Source: Hexactinellida sp. DTS-2022 (Eukaryota; Porifera; Hexactinellida). From it: 64,000 nucleotides of DNA. A program made the translations under genes and the position numbers. The DNA is taken from positions 1,674,001 to 1,738,000 of the forward strand of contig JAPNXP010000015.1 in assembly GCA_028753945.1 (NCBI GenBank). The letters are read 5' to 3'. The notes below the pieces were generated by a model that searched no databases, was not told the DNA's origin, and was given only the letters and a program-made list of their open reading frames with translations. Shown here in pieces: positions 1-11,731 of this stretch; the first letter of the stretch is position 1, and every line of letters starts with the position of its first letter.

Positions 1-130
1 ATCTTTGACTAATGTATATTTCATAGTGGGGAAGCATAATAACCACAGTGTTATTATAGAGTGGTTCTATTGCGCACCGTTTATGACAAATTAATATATC
101 TCAGTCGGAGGCATAATATGCACAGTTGTT
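1..130 (-). repeat. ~79-bp satellite fragment, reverse orientation
   Basis: About one and a half monomers of the tandem repeat that fills 14660-16708, but reverse-complemented: it shows the inverse of the hallmark ATAAACGGTGCGCAAA and of the segment AACTGTGCTTATTATGC. The repeat stops abruptly near base 130, where the Helitron coding region starts, so the Helitron probably sits in, or next to, a satellite array that continues outside the window. Confidence 0.8.
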
Positions 131-172
131 ATCCTCAGACAAAATTAGTCTGAAGCTGAATCATCTGATCGC

Positions 173-457
173 TTGGAGTACAAGCGCAAACACCAGGAGA
201 CGCTCAGACAAAGTGAGTCTGAAGTTGAATCAGCTGATCGCTTGGAGTACAAGCGCAAATACCAGGAATCCCTCAGACAAAATGAGTCTGAAAATGAGCG
301 AATTGTTCGTTTGAAGTCCCGGAATCTGTTGTATGAGACAAGTAAGACTTTCCAATCTAAGATGTACCTCAATTTAGCCAGATCACAAATCTCTTCTGAG
401 GTTAGTGATGGTTTGGTTGATGAACATTCAATAGGTAGTATGTCCTATAGTTGTTGA
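173..457 (+). pseudogene. Helitron protein N-terminal charged repeats
   Basis: An open frame whose first ~45 residues contain two near-identical ~22-residue units (RLEYKRK.QE.LRQ.ESE), encoded by a 66-bp DNA tandem repeat (about 164-300). Repeated Arg/Glu-rich units of this type are common at the N terminus of Helitron replicase-helicases. The tail is unassigned and ends at a stop at 455-457. Downstream frames to about 780 still look like Helitron N-terminal coding sequence interrupted by stops. Confidence 0.6.
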
Positions 458-2105
458 ATTTGTGATGCTAAGTTTTGGGAGAGTGAAAAGCTTTCCACCA
501 GTACGAAAGCATGTGCAAAGTTTTCCCTCTGTTGCGGAGAGGGCAAGGTTGTTCTTCCCTCCTTAGATAAACTTCCTGAGTTGTTAGACCATCTGCTCAC
601 AGCTGCTGATAGCAGAGGCAAGTACTTCAGGAGCCACATACGAGCATACAACTCAAGCCTTGCGTTTTGTTCCCTCGGAGTAAATATCGACGAAGAGCTT
701 GCTAATGCTTGACGTGGTGTATACACCTTCCGTATTCAGGGCTTTGTACACCATTACATTGGAAGTTTACTTCCAAATAGTAATGAGGCACCAGTTTTTG
801 CCCAGATTTACATCCATGACGGTACCGCAGAGGCTGAAGTGGAAAACCGTCAGAGACATCTAGGCGAGGCCAAACTTCCTGAGTTAAAGGCCTTGCAGCA
901 AATGCTACATGTGGTTAACCCCTATGTATCACACTTCAAGCACTCAGTTGATCAAATGCGAGCACAAGGAGGAGTGGACATCAGGCTGATCATCAGAGCT
1001 GATGGCTGCCCAGACCCAAGCCGATACAATGCTCCTTCTGCTCATGAAATTGCAGTGCTGCTCCCAGGTGGAGGTTACTCTTAGGGAGTGGCAAACAGGG
1101 ATATTGTGCTCCATGCCCACAGTGGTGGTCCCAAAAGGATCACAGAAACACACTGTGCGTATGACTCGCTGCATTATGTCTTATTATTTCCCCTAGGAAA
1201 TGATGGCTGGCACCTTGGTATCCCTCATAGCAGAGGTAGACGCGATGTTACTCTACTGGAGTTCTATTGCTATCGCCTGATGCTCAGGATCGGGCTTAAC
1301 CACCTGCACCTCTCGAAAGGCTAAACCACCAGTATATCGTTGACATGTACGCTAAGATTGAGCAGCAGCGGTTCAACTACATTAAGACCAATCAGCAGAA
1401 GATCCGAGTTGATCTGTATAGTGGATTGGATGATGCTGTTGCCAAAAGAGACACTAATGCGACTGAGTTGGGACGGAATATTATTCTACCCTCGAGCTAT
1501 ACCAACTCTCCGAGGCAAATGTTCCAACTTTATCAGGCCGCAATGACAATAGTGCGGAAATTTGGTAAGCCAGATTTATTCATTACATTTACATATAATC
1601 CGCTTTGGGACGAAATAACGAGTAGTCTTTTGCCTAACCAGAAGGCTACTGATCGTCCCGAATTAATTGTTCGTGTTTTTAAACAAAAGCTAAGGAAATA
1701 CTAAATGATATTCTTAAGAAACATGTTCTTGGTAAAACCGTTGCACACGTATACACAATTGAATTTTAGAAGCGTGGTCTTCCGCATGCTCATATATTGG
1801 TGATCTTAGCTGATGATTGCAAACCACGTGACCCTTCTGATTACGATAAGATTGTGTGTGCTGAACTTCCTGATCCTGATCTCAATCCGAGATTGCATCA
1901 GATTGTGAAGCGCTGTATGTTAAATGGTCCATGTGGTACTGCAAATAAGGCTGCTGTTTGTATGCGCAAGGGTTCATGTTCTAAACAATACCCAAAGAAA
2001 TTCTCTGACGTTACTACCACCACTAAGGATGGTTACCCATTGTATCGGCGCAGAGATAACTCCAGTACTGTAGAGGTAGCAGGCATGAAGCTTGACAATC
2101 GTTAG
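458..2105 (+). pseudogene. Helitron_like_N and HUH Rep domain
   Basis: Recognisable in at least four frame-shifted pieces: 839-1081 (motifs NPYV and DIRLIIRADG), 1088-1324 (RDIVLHAHSGG, YDSLHYVLLFP), 1345-1704 (the Rep core leading to FGKPDLFITFTYNPLWDEI) and 1797-2105. The metal-binding HUH motif is visible as PHAHIL, with the two His codons at 1785-1793, in the order expected for Helitron Rep (KRGLPHAHIL). The codon just before it is TAG (1767-1769) where a Gln (EFQKRG) is normal, so the nuclease frame is stopped beside its active site. Cys-rich CMLNGPCG follows, another usual feature of these proteins. Confidence 0.85.
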
Positions 2106-2142
2106 GTTGTACCATATAACCCATACCTTTTGTTAAAGTATA
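2106..2142 (+). pseudogene. Helitron Rep, link to tyrosine motif
   Basis: Between the two larger open stretches the conserved WVVPYNPYLL-type segment can be read (as stop-VVPYNPYLLLKYNAH), with TAG replacing the usual Trp at 2103-2105. It joins the HUH portion to the tyrosine-bearing portion that begins near 2150. Confidence 0.6.
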
Positions 2143-4431
2143 ATGCTCACATTAACGTTGAAATTTGCAGCACAGTTAGAGCAGTTAAGTACCTCTATGT
2201 ATAAGTATGTCTATAAAGGCCATGACCGAGCCATTATCGAGTTCCAGTCGGGTGATCACACTGATAAACCTCGGAAGGTAGACGAAATATCTAAATATGT
2301 GGAAGCTCGGTATATATCTGCATGTGAGGCTTACTATATAATATTTTCTTATGATCTCCATGCTAATCTGCCACAAGTGATGAGGTTAGCTCTTCATCTT
2401 GAAAATCAGCAATCTGTCGTTTTTCGAGATGACGCTTATATTGAGGATGTGTTAAGTGTAGAAAAACATTCCACTTTAACAGGATGGTTTCTAGCTAACC
2501 AAAAATTTCCATCTGCTCGGGCAATTTCTTACTTAGATTTTCCTGAATATTTTGTATGGGATAAAACTAAGCGAGAATGGAAGCCGCGAGTTAAGGGGCA
2601 CGGTAAGATGGTTGGCCGAGTGAGTTCTGCTCATCCAACTGAGGGAGAGCGGTTCTACTTGAGAATTCTGTTGTTTCACGTCACTGGCTGTACCAGCTTT
2701 GAGGCTATTCGTACTCTTCCTGATGGAACTGTCTGTGGTACCTTCAAGGAGGCCGCATGCCACCGCGGATTGCTGGAAGATGATAGCGAATATGATATGT
2801 GTTTGGATATGGCTGCTTCGTGGCATATGCCTCCACAGTTACGTAATCTATTCGTTACCATTCTACTCTATAACGAACCATGTAATCCTGCGGCTCTTTG
2901 GGAAAAGTATAAATTTGCTTTTTCTGATGACTTTCTGCATCGTGCTAGAAAGTCTGTGCCCGATATTGAGGTCGATGAGCACATATTTAATGCTGTAGTA
3001 GTGGATATTGATAAGCGTTTGCAAAACCAGGGTAAATCTCTAGCAGATTTCCCAGGGATGCCAATACCCATTCATACCAGAAGTCCATGCGAGGAGGCTC
3101 TTATTATTCAGAGAGAATTAGATTATAACGTTGATGAGCAGCTAGCAATAGTTGTTCATGATGTTCCTTCTCTTAATTCTGATCAGCTTAGTGTGTTTAC
3201 CTCTATAATAGTAAATGATCCTGAGCAGTATCCCAAAATATTCTTTGTAGATGGTCCCAGAGGCACAGGGAAGACGTTCCATTTTAATATACTTTTGGCT
3301 CAAGTTCGCTCGAAGAGTCAAATTGCCCTTGGGTTAGCTAGCAGTGGCATAGCCGCTCTCCTCTTCGCAGGAGGGCGGACTGTCCACTCTAGGTTGAAAG
3401 TTCCCATTGATATCAATGAGTTATCTGTATGTAACATTTCGAAACAGAGTGCTTTGGCACAGCTAATTAAGCGTACAAAACTTTTGGTATGGGATGAAGC
3501 GTGCATGTCAAATAAGCATGTAGCTGAGTGTGTTGATCGCAGTTTGAGGGATATTTGTTCCTGTGATCTCCCCTTTGGTGGAAAAGTAATGGTTTTTGGA
3601 GGCGACTTCCGTCAGATACCTCCTGTAGTTAAGCATGGGTCGAGAGCCGAAGTGGTCTCTTCCTGTCTGAACAGGTCATATCTCTGGCGTTAGGTTAAAG
3701 TAATGAAGCTAACTATAAATATGCGCCTCCAAACATTATTGTCACAAGATGCCCTCGTGGTCAGTAAATTTTCCAACTTTTTATTAAGAGTGGGAGAAGG
3801 TTCTGAACCTGAGGATGACAATCAAATGATTCACATGGATAACAAATTTGTAGTACCAGGTGATTCCATTACAGACTTGGTTACTTCGTCTATGGTGATA
3901 TAAATGTAAATTATGCTGATCGTGATTATGTAAGTAAAAAATTATACTGTGTCCTAAAAATGATACAGCTGATTTAATAAACGATTACGTCATTCATCAG
4001 CTTCCTGGTGACGGTATAACTCTGTTCTGTTGAAGGTTCTGCTGCAGTAAATTTTCCAAATGAGTTTTTAAATCATATCACTCCTAACGGTATGTTTCCT
4101 CATCAGCTATTCTTGAAATTGTTTGCGACTGTAATTCTATTGCGTAACCTTGATCCCGATGAGGGTCTTTGTAATGGTACTCGGTTGATTATTAGAGCAT
4201 TCTCTAACCGAGTAATTGACGCGGAGATCGCAACTGGTACAAACAAGCATAAGCGAGTGTTTATACCACGACTTATATTGACTTCTTCTGAGTCTGAACT
4301 TCCATTTATTCTCAGGAGGCAGTTTCCAATCCGCTTAGCCTATTGTATCACAATTAACAAAGGGCAAGGTCAGAGTTTGGATACCATTGGTCTATATCTG
4401 CCATCTCCTGATCCATTTTTAGTCATGGCCA
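2143..4431 (+). pseudogene. Helitron Rep C-terminus and PIF1-like helicase
   Basis: The longest open frame (2143-3693) begins in the catalytic-tyrosine region, where a frameshift divides KYLY from YKYVYKGHDRA at about 2200. It then carries the Helitron linker and a PIF1-type helicase: Walker A GPRGTGKT (3253-3276), motif II VWDEACM (about 3488), motif III GGDFRQIPPV (about 3600). The frame stops at 3693; NMRLQ and the following segment are at 3703-3903. After a poorly conserved gap the helicase resumes at 4092-4448 with RLAYCITINKGQGQS (motif V). Motif VI (TLSRV) is in another frame at about 4435. The role would be strand unwinding during rolling-circle transposition; this copy is dead. Confidence 0.88.
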
Positions 4432-5453
4432 ACTCTATGTTACATTGAGTAGAGTTAAAAATCCATTGGGACTAAAAATAATGGTATGTGGAACTGACAA
4501 ATCAAAATCTGGGGAAGTTTGGATTAGAAATGTAGTCTATAGGGAAGTTTTTAAATCCTCTTCTCAAATTGAGCCCATAGAAGACATAGATGAAATATGT
4601 TCTCTATTGAATGAAACATTCCCAAGTTCCCAATTGACAATGACTCCTTTGCCTGAGGCTATTGCTCCTGCAAAGAGAGAGTCTGTCCCAAATATTTCTG
4701 ATGGCAAAGGTAAAATCATTAAACTTCATGAGTTTAATGACAGTACTATTAGCCCATTGGAAGTTATAGACAAAATGGGTATAGCTGAATACATTGTATC
4801 ACCACTATCAGATCGTGAATGTATATTTGATGCAATAATTCGAGATCCATTCGATTTGTCAGAGTCTTTTCTCAATGGTACGGTGAATAATCTTACTATC
4901 CCAATGCGGCAGAAGATTGCGCATAGTATTGGATTACACGAGATACTAATTTTACCTATTCGTGAGACTCGAGGTGCAGTAAGCAATTATTACACCTCAC
5001 TTAAAGCACAACTGACAACATATTTTGGTCAGAATGTTTCAGTGTATAATGTTCAACCAGATGGTAACTGTTTGTACCGTACTCTATCTCATATAATATT
5101 TGGCACTGAAATTTTTTTCGAGATATTAAAGTACAATCTGATTAATACATTCATTACCAGTACCCAGCATCACTACAATGTTATCGCACATCTGGCATAC
5201 ACAGTGAGCAGGAATTGCATGAACATATTAACGCTATTTCTGCACCCAATGCTTGGGGTACAAATGTTGAACTTAATATGTTAGCCGCCTTGGCTGGAAT
5301 TGACATATTATCAGTTGACGGTACTCATGTCAACTCAATGAATTGGAACATTCTCCCTAACTATTTACACAATAAGTTAGACACTCCTATTGAATGTGAT
5401 CCGATTTTTAATGCACAGAAAGTCTGTATTTACATCATAGACTTAGCCGTCTA
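4432..5453 (+). pseudogene. Helitron C-terminal OTU protease domain
   Basis: After helicase motif VI the frame continues about 190 residues into an OTU-like cysteine protease signature, PDGNCLYRTLSHIIFG, with the presumptive catalytic Cys codon at 5069-5071. A frameshift near 5215-5284 moves the rest (GTNVELNMLAALAGIDILSVDG) to another frame, open to 5453. OTU domains are deubiquitinase-type peptidases and are known on some animal Helitrons. The expected terminal His motif is not obvious before the stop, so the domain may be truncated. The linker 4500-4980 has no recognisable motif. Confidence 0.78.
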
Positions 5454-6040
5454 GAAGGAAATGAAAATTTTGATTCCTTCTTTTTTGCTTAGTAATGTTT
5501 CATCGCATTGATGAATATTACGTCGGCTGCTTACAGTTCAGGTTCTCTAAGGTCAGAACTAGCGCCCTTCTTGATGAGTTCATAAGTTTTTATACTTCAG
5601 ATATTAATTCCTTATAATTTCCAAGACAATAAACAATACTTTAATTGGACATTTATTAATTGGGATCAAGAGATGACCAATCATGATCATGATGCTACTC
5701 ATTGGAATAGATTTAAAGACATATTAATGGTGAGAATGTAGAGATATTTAGTTTCACTATTTTAAACGTTGTTGTAGATTAGTAATTTCACCATTAAATC
5801 AACTAAACTAACAGAATAGTTGGGATTTTGGAATAATTAATTAATTTAGGCATGATAATTCTCTTATTGTGAAGATAATTAGCTAATACCCGAAACTAAA
5901 GATATTTAGTACATTCTTAATATTTTATAACAGTTAAAGGATGACTTTCAGTTTCAATTTAAAAGAAAACGAGCCCTTCGGTCTCGGTCTCTTTGCGACG
6001 GATTGGTACTTAAGCAGACATCTTCATATAAATTTGCTCT

Positions 6041-6460
6041 GTTAACTTTGATATTTTACTATTTAGAAATTGAGAATTTCTGGGACCAATAATCAGTTAA
6101 TTAATACTTTATACATTATTTCTTAAGATTAATTAGATCTGATAACTTTGGTATTTAAGATTGGAGAATGATCTAGAACTTCTGGTACCAGTGATTAGGC
6201 ATTAATTAATTAATTCATACTTGAGAGATTATTTGTTAAGATTAATTAGTTCTGTTAACTTTGGTATTTAATATTAGAGAATGTTCTAGATCAGTTAATT
6301 AATACATAGGACATTATTTCTTAAGATAATTAGTTGTTAACTTTGGTATTTAAGATTAGAGAATGTTCTAGAACTTCTGTTAGTACCAGTAATATAATAA
6401 TTTATACTTTAGACATTATTTGTTCAAATAAATTAGTTCTGTTAACTTTGGTATACATAT
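6041..6460 (+). repeat. irregular tandem repeat, period ~80-115 bp
   Basis: About five degenerate units, each starting near TAGTTCTGTTAACTTTGGTA (starts near 6041, 6141, 6254, 6336, 6441), followed by a segment like TAGAGAATGTTCTAGAACTT and then TAATTAAT-rich sequence. Units differ by internal deletions, which explains the variable spacing. Confidence 0.7.
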
Positions 6461-7065
6461 AGTAACATGGTTTAAATTAATTTCCCATTAGGTCTCCTAA
6501 AATACCCTAAAGAAGGCGTATCATCTAGAAACAGAATACATAATACCAAGATGTTACTGAATTCAATCTCACGATGCATATCTGACTTTTGAAATTCATA
6601 CAGGAGCTGACGATTTACTAAAATAGTAGCCGAGTTGGATCTCAATAGTACAGATTGCATTGGCAATATATTGAGTTGTATAAATTCCTAGGGTCTCAAT
6701 TAATTATGCAAAACTTTGTATCCAATTTATAACAACCACTATTGTACATTATAGAATGGCTGATTAAATAGAAACGAATCGACTCTGTTATTATACAGTG
6801 CATCTAATAATTTATTTCCTATATCCAGGCTTGACAATTTTATTTCTGCACTTTGATAGTTGCAAAAAATACCAGATATAGAAAGGGAAGCCTTTAAAGA
6901 TTTACATCTATTGCCTTTGTATGTACTCAATTTACAAAATATAACGTGAAATATGTACGTACATTGCGACTGATGTGAAAACAAACACTCGCTGGCTACA
7001 ATAGGATGGTACAAACATCATGTGGCTTTTTTCCGGTGCAAAACAGGTTGCGCTTAAGCCAACTA

Positions 7066-7159
7066 TACACGGTGCAATATGTTGCGATTTAACCCATCAA
7101 ATTCATGAATATTGAACACGCGACATGACAATATAGTAATGCAACTATTGCATCGTGTA
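7066..7159. repeat. short inverted-repeat element (MITE-like hairpin)
   Basis: Left arm TACACGGTGCAATATGTTGC and right arm complementary to TACACGATGCAATAGTTGC fold on each other with few mismatches around a ~55-bp loop. This is the form of a small MITE. No other copy was noticed in the window, and no TSD was established. Confidence 0.5.
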
Positions 7160-7520
7160 ATGTGGGATTTAATTCAGGTTTGCTTCAAATTCAATGTGCA
7201 CAAAGATTTGGTAACGTGACTCTTAAGAGACAGATAAATTATGATGGATTAGTAGTTTAGGTCAAGTTGAACTACGTATATTTATGTATTTAGTGATTAC
7301 ATTCCCTTTTTATTCTAAATGTTGGTAATTATTTCAATTTTTGTAACCCAAATTAATATCAAAGTTGGGAATGGGATTTAGTATGTTCAAATATTAAAAT
7401 TAGATTTACTGCTTCAATTGAAAATTTTAGCTGATTTGTATTTATTTCAAGATTATTATACAATTTAAAGCTTATGATACACTTGACATTACAATATATT
7501 TATTGATGCTATTTTAGGTA

Positions 7521-8270
7521 GAAGAGAACAAAATTAACAGATGCCTCATTGAAGATGAGTTACAGTTGCTGGCTGATAATGGTATTAAAAATTTGAAGGT
7601 ATAGTTTGAATCTTTCATAGATTATTTGCTTAATCAAAGAATAAGGCAATTATATTTTGTTATGTTACCAACTAATTTACAAGATCGGATACTGTAAAAT
7701 TATATCTTGGAATCTATTTTAGCGATTCCCCCTATGGCAAATCCTCTTCATTCTGCGGGTTCCTCCCTTAGGCCGTAATATACATTCTAAGTTCCTTTGG
7801 ACTATCTACCTCCGCCCGTGATTCCAGTCGAGAAATCAGTGTTCTATTAAATTAGTATCGTTTAAAAGAATTTATGTTAGGTGATTATTGGGGACTGTAG
7901 TAGCCTTTTCTACTAGACTGTTAAACTTCAATTCATATAAATACCTTGATTAATGAGGTTATCAACTTATCAATTTTTATTTATTCTATCATGGATGAAA
8001 ACGAGCCAAACCCTAACCCACCAGAGAAGCCAAACCCACCAGAGGAGCCAAACCCACCAGAGGAGCCAAACCTACCAAAGGAGAGAAAAAGGGGGAAAAG
8101 AGGGGGGCTGCTTAGACTGCCCTCCAATTTAAAAAGATAAAGATCTTAGATGACATTCTACAGGTATGGTTTTGCATATTGTCATTATGATCATTTTTAT
8201 GTTAATTTTAACATTTAGGGTAATACTCAAATTAAGAATTTAAAGCTTACGGTGGAATTTAGTGTTTCAA
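7521..8270 (+). other. possible spliced exons of an unidentified gene
   Basis: Three short open segments have splice-like borders. 7521-7598 follows TTTTAG and precedes GTATAG (reads VEENKINRCLIEDELQLLAD and on). About 7991-8163 starts with an ATG, encodes repeated PNPPEE units and a basic stretch, and ends before GTATGG after a one-base frame change near 8130. 8218-8269 follows ATTTAG and precedes GTAAGT. No domain is recognised. P-B was inserted 12 bp after the last donor site, so this may be a host gene with a transposon in its intron, or an unknown transposon gene. Evidence is only compositional. Confidence 0.25.
8004..8082 (+). repeat. 18-bp minisatellite coding PNPPEE
   Basis: An 18-bp unit (CCAAACCCACCAGAGGAG) is repeated about three times with small changes and encodes Pro-Asn-Pro-Pro-Glu-Glu units in a short frame beginning at 7991. 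It is followed by a Lys/Arg-rich segment. Confidence 0.7.
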
Positions 8271-8589
8271 GTAAGTTTAACCATAGCCTACAGGCCTCAC
8301 AGTAAAATATGAAATCTGGACCAGGGATGCGGTCGCCGCCGGGAAACGAAAATTATGGTATTGCAATTTTAGATCAAATATAGTGACTTACTGCTTAAAA
8401 ACAGCTACCTCAATAACTTGCAACTGTAATAAAGTAATAAGTATACTCTCATTATACCATTAATCTTGCTACTTTGTGAGTTTGAATACAGTCACATAAC
8501 ATACACAATACAGAAACTACTAGAAAACCTCTATTTACTCTGGTAGATATAGTTACTTCACATAAGACAACTAACTCCTATCTAAATAA

Positions 8590-9618
8590 TCAGGAATCGA
8601 ACTTTTTCAATTTCCGCTTTTCTAATCCCTTTAAAGTAAGGCTCGAATTGTAATTCTTGACAAGATTTGAAATTAGACAATTTGCTTCACTCCGAACGAG
8701 ACTTGATAGAATGGTTGAACCTTTCACATTACAAGAAGGACAAGTAGTTCTCCAACCTTCAAAACCACTATTAAGACCAGTTAGGGGGCCAAAAGCAAGT
8801 GTTACTAAAATCTTTCTAGTTTGACCTTCTATCAACAGGGACATAAGTTCACTATTACTTTGGATTATAGTTAGAATCTTCCAAACAATAATTAAAGATT
8901 CCAATACAAGCTCTGAAGGATACTTTAGACCACCACGATCAGAAAGCTGCAGTAGTTGGTACCGGAATTCGAAGGATTCATCGAAGGATTCATCTACGAT
9001 AATTATAAGATCTCGGCATATTAAGCAAGGTGAAGAATGCTTAAGGTATTGGTAGGCAGCATACCCAGCAATAAAAGCTAGTGACTGGAGTGTTGGGGTA
9101 TCGCACTCAATGGCTGATACATCTGATAGAGCATCAAGAAAAGGATCAATATCAATTTCTGTATCTGTATGTACGCTATAAATGGGAGAGAAAGACTGAA
9201 TAAATTCCTCCATAGAAATCTGGCTGGATGGTTGAGTGTTGTAATTAGAAAATAGAGTTAATAGATTGGAGATCTTCAAACGACGTTCAGCTTCTAAAAT
9301 TAGAAGGTACGAAACATGGTCATTTGATCCAGACATCATCCGATAAAGTCCGAAATGGTGCTCTAGTGGATCTGTCTGTAAGAAACGTGTTAAAATGTAA
9401 GCATATCCACACTGTCCAGTTAGATAATTAACTATTTGAGGGAGTACAATGCACGCGTGTCCTAAGCTTGTAAGAGTTTGCTTGCTCAATTTGCCATCTT
9501 TCAAAGAGTGTGATTCCCAAGTCTCTAGACTTTTTACTATCCTGGTTAAAAAGATAAAGCGTTCGTCATTAACTGTGAAAGGGCGACATGAAGAATCATT
9601 TAAACGAATATGTGTATA
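8590..9618 (-). pseudogene. P-B transposase, C-terminal part
   Basis: An open frame that continues the transposase after the 9619-12527 insertion, starting in LYTHIRLNDSSCRPFTVNDERF. It contains the family signature DPLEHHFGLYRMMSGSN, where the acidic residue corresponds to the third catalytic position of P/THAP9-type RNase H transposases, then the LQSLAFIAGYAAYQYLK and CxxC-containing C-terminal region. The first ~30 codons of the longest open frame here belong to the inserted element, not to the transposase. The frame has no internal stop from 9615 down to 8590. Confidence 0.85.
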
Positions 9619-10191
9619 TAGTGGGGCAGCATAGCAATAAAATTGTTCAATTTTTGATACAAGCATGAAAATTGGCACAGACATAGATAAATATATTATA
9701 AAAAGAAATGGATATGGAGGCATCACGAAATTTTAATATTTTCAAGATGGCGGCCAAAGATTGTCGGCAAGTGTCGGACAAAGGCCCGCTCCCGCGATTA
9801 CTTGTTAAATGACCTCGTAGAGTGTTTATATGCTCATAGTTATTCTCAAATGACTGTGCGATGAAGAAAGAGGGGTCACTCGATAGGGTAGAAACAATAT
9901 TTGAGAATGGAATGTGTCACATTCCAGCGTTGTCAAGGAATGCCCTCCCTCGCAAACATGATCATGTGACCCCTATAATGACCGGAAATCTTATGCTGAT
10001 TACGAATATTAAACATTGATTAAACTTCAATTGACATAGTTAATTTGATTTTGTATACATATATGTACTACAATATAACTCGGTTAGTACGTACTTCCGC
10101 TTAGTAGGTACTAATTTTTTAAACCAATTAGTAAATTTATATGTATGTCAATATGATGTAAAGTCAGTTAGTACTGTATAAATCAAATACG

Positions 10192-10446
10192 TATTTCCCC
10201 GAATAAGCGCCGGGGGTTTGAATAAGCGCCGGGTCAATAAAAATGACATTTGGTATGATAAAATTTATACACATTAGTTGATCACTGTAATGTATTTCCA
10301 TTTATTTTGACAACTTCGGTAGGTATACTATTGGTGGAAACCATTAGAACTGACATATATATTATATTCTGGATTTTTCACAAAAATTTCAGCTTAATTT
10401 TGGACCACGAAAACAATAAGCGCCGGGGCGCTTATTCAGGGAAATA
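10192..10446. mobile_element. MITE with GAATAAGCGCCGGGG ends
   Basis: Starts TATTTCCCCGAATAAGCGCC, repeated immediately as a second GAATAAGCGCC unit, and ends with GGCGCTTATTCAGGGAAATA, giving imperfect terminal inverted repeats. It has no coding capacity and lies in the central part of the foldback element. Confidence 0.7.
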
Positions 10447-11549
10447 AGGTAATCACTTTTCGTGTCTTCTATTTCGACTATTTTGAACTAGTCTATTTGC
10501 ACGTTCATGATAACAAATTGGTATCAACCGGTGTTATTCGAATTGAAGATTCTTTGAAGCGTCCAAAAAATGTGTTCATCGTCACCGCAAATTCGCATTA
10601 TCCGTGTTCGTACAAATGAGGATATATTGTATATTTCAATTTTTGAATTTAATTAGGATTTATTTAGTTTAAGCGCTCAAAAATATTTTAGGCGAGAACA
10701 TTCAGGGACTAAGGATTTTAAGAAACTATTGATGAATCTATATTATTAAAACTCGACTGTTGTTTGTTTGTGTGGTGTGACCACTGTGTGTGTGTGTTTG
10801 TCCAGGTTGCATTAAAGTGATGGGGGAATGGGAATAGAACCTCATTTATATACGAGATAGAAACTAACTTCCAAATGTTATAATAGGTAAACAAGTACGT
10901 ATGCTGATTTCAAATTTCGCATTTTTTAATTTTAATATGAATATTATTGCTGTTGTTTACAAAAAGGTAACAACTTAATGAAAATTCAAAATCACCCTAG
11001 AATTTTGCTTCACGAGTATTATAGCTAAACAAGTTAAAAAATGGAAATGGGAGGAATTGATGTTTACTAAATCTATCATCCATGGTTTAGTGAGGAGTAA
11101 GGCCGCATAGCGGCAGTTAACTTGAGGTGCTTAGTACAGATCCGTCGCAAACCCTCAATTTAACTCCAATTTAATAACTAACGACTTACAAGAGTTTATA
11201 ACTGCAACTATTAATAATCGATGATCACTGGGTAACTCGAATGGCAGGGGCGTATCGAGTCATTCACCTGGAAGATGTAGTCCTCAATCGGCGCAGACTT
11301 TACAATATTTTTCTTTTAGTATAAGATCCACTATTTTCAGGAAATAGAATGCACCAGGGTTTTTAAGGCCGATCTTGGTGTAACTTTTGCAACAAAATGT
11401 TTTGAAGTTACACCACGATTCGGGTCGGCTGCAGTGTTGAGTTACACCACGGCCGCTGCTTAGCTACACCAAAGTCTAAAAAAAACCTGCAATACACAGT
11501 ATTGATTTATTTTAAAACATGGATGATATCTTTACATGCATGCCTATAC

Positions 11550-11731
11550 ACAGTAGAACCTCGTTAATACGAGCACCATCGGACGATAAAATTTTGTTAG
11601 CTTTATTCAGAGTTCATATTAACCGGAGTAAAACCCATTGTAGCTTGTAGGGACTTGATTCTGTGAAACTGTTTGTCGTCTTATCCGCGAAATGGTATTA
11701 ACCGTGTTCGTACTAACGAGATTCTACTGTA
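11550..11731. mobile_element. mariner-type MITE, AACCTCGTTAATACGAG ends
   Basis: ACAGTAGAACCTCGTTAATACG at the left and CGTACTAACGAGATTCTACTGT at the right are inverted repeats with TA at the outer borders, the pattern of Tc1/mariner-derived MITEs. Related degenerate sequence is visible near 10500-10640 (TATCCGTGTTCGTACAAATGAG). Confidence 0.7.

Larger units (their letters stand above)
131..5453 (+). mobile_element. Helitron transposon, degraded
   Basis: A rolling-circle transposon recognisable from its protein order: Helitron_like_N region, HUH-type Rep nuclease, PIF1-like superfamily 1 helicase, then an OTU-type cysteine protease domain. Helitrons transpose by a single-strand nick made by Rep, with the helicase unwinding DNA. 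The reading frame is broken by many frameshifts and stops, so the copy cannot make its transposase. The 5' boundary is placed where satellite sequence ends (a TC dinucleotide lies there, as Helitrons require, but this is weak). I could not identify the 3' CTRR end or its hairpin; the element may extend somewhat past 5453. Confidence 0.85.
5454..7520. other. AT-rich interval without a recognisable gene
   Basis: No protein signature was found on either strand. The interval holds an irregular tandem repeat (6041-6460) and a short inverted repeat (7066-7159), listed separately. The remainder is low-complexity AT-rich sequence. The Helitron 3' end must lie at its left edge. Confidence 0.6.

Noticed and set aside
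5454..5700. Helitron 3' end (CTRR with preceding hairpin)
   Set aside because: Short CTAG/CTAA words are frequent in this AT-rich stretch and none has a convincing hairpin directly upstream.
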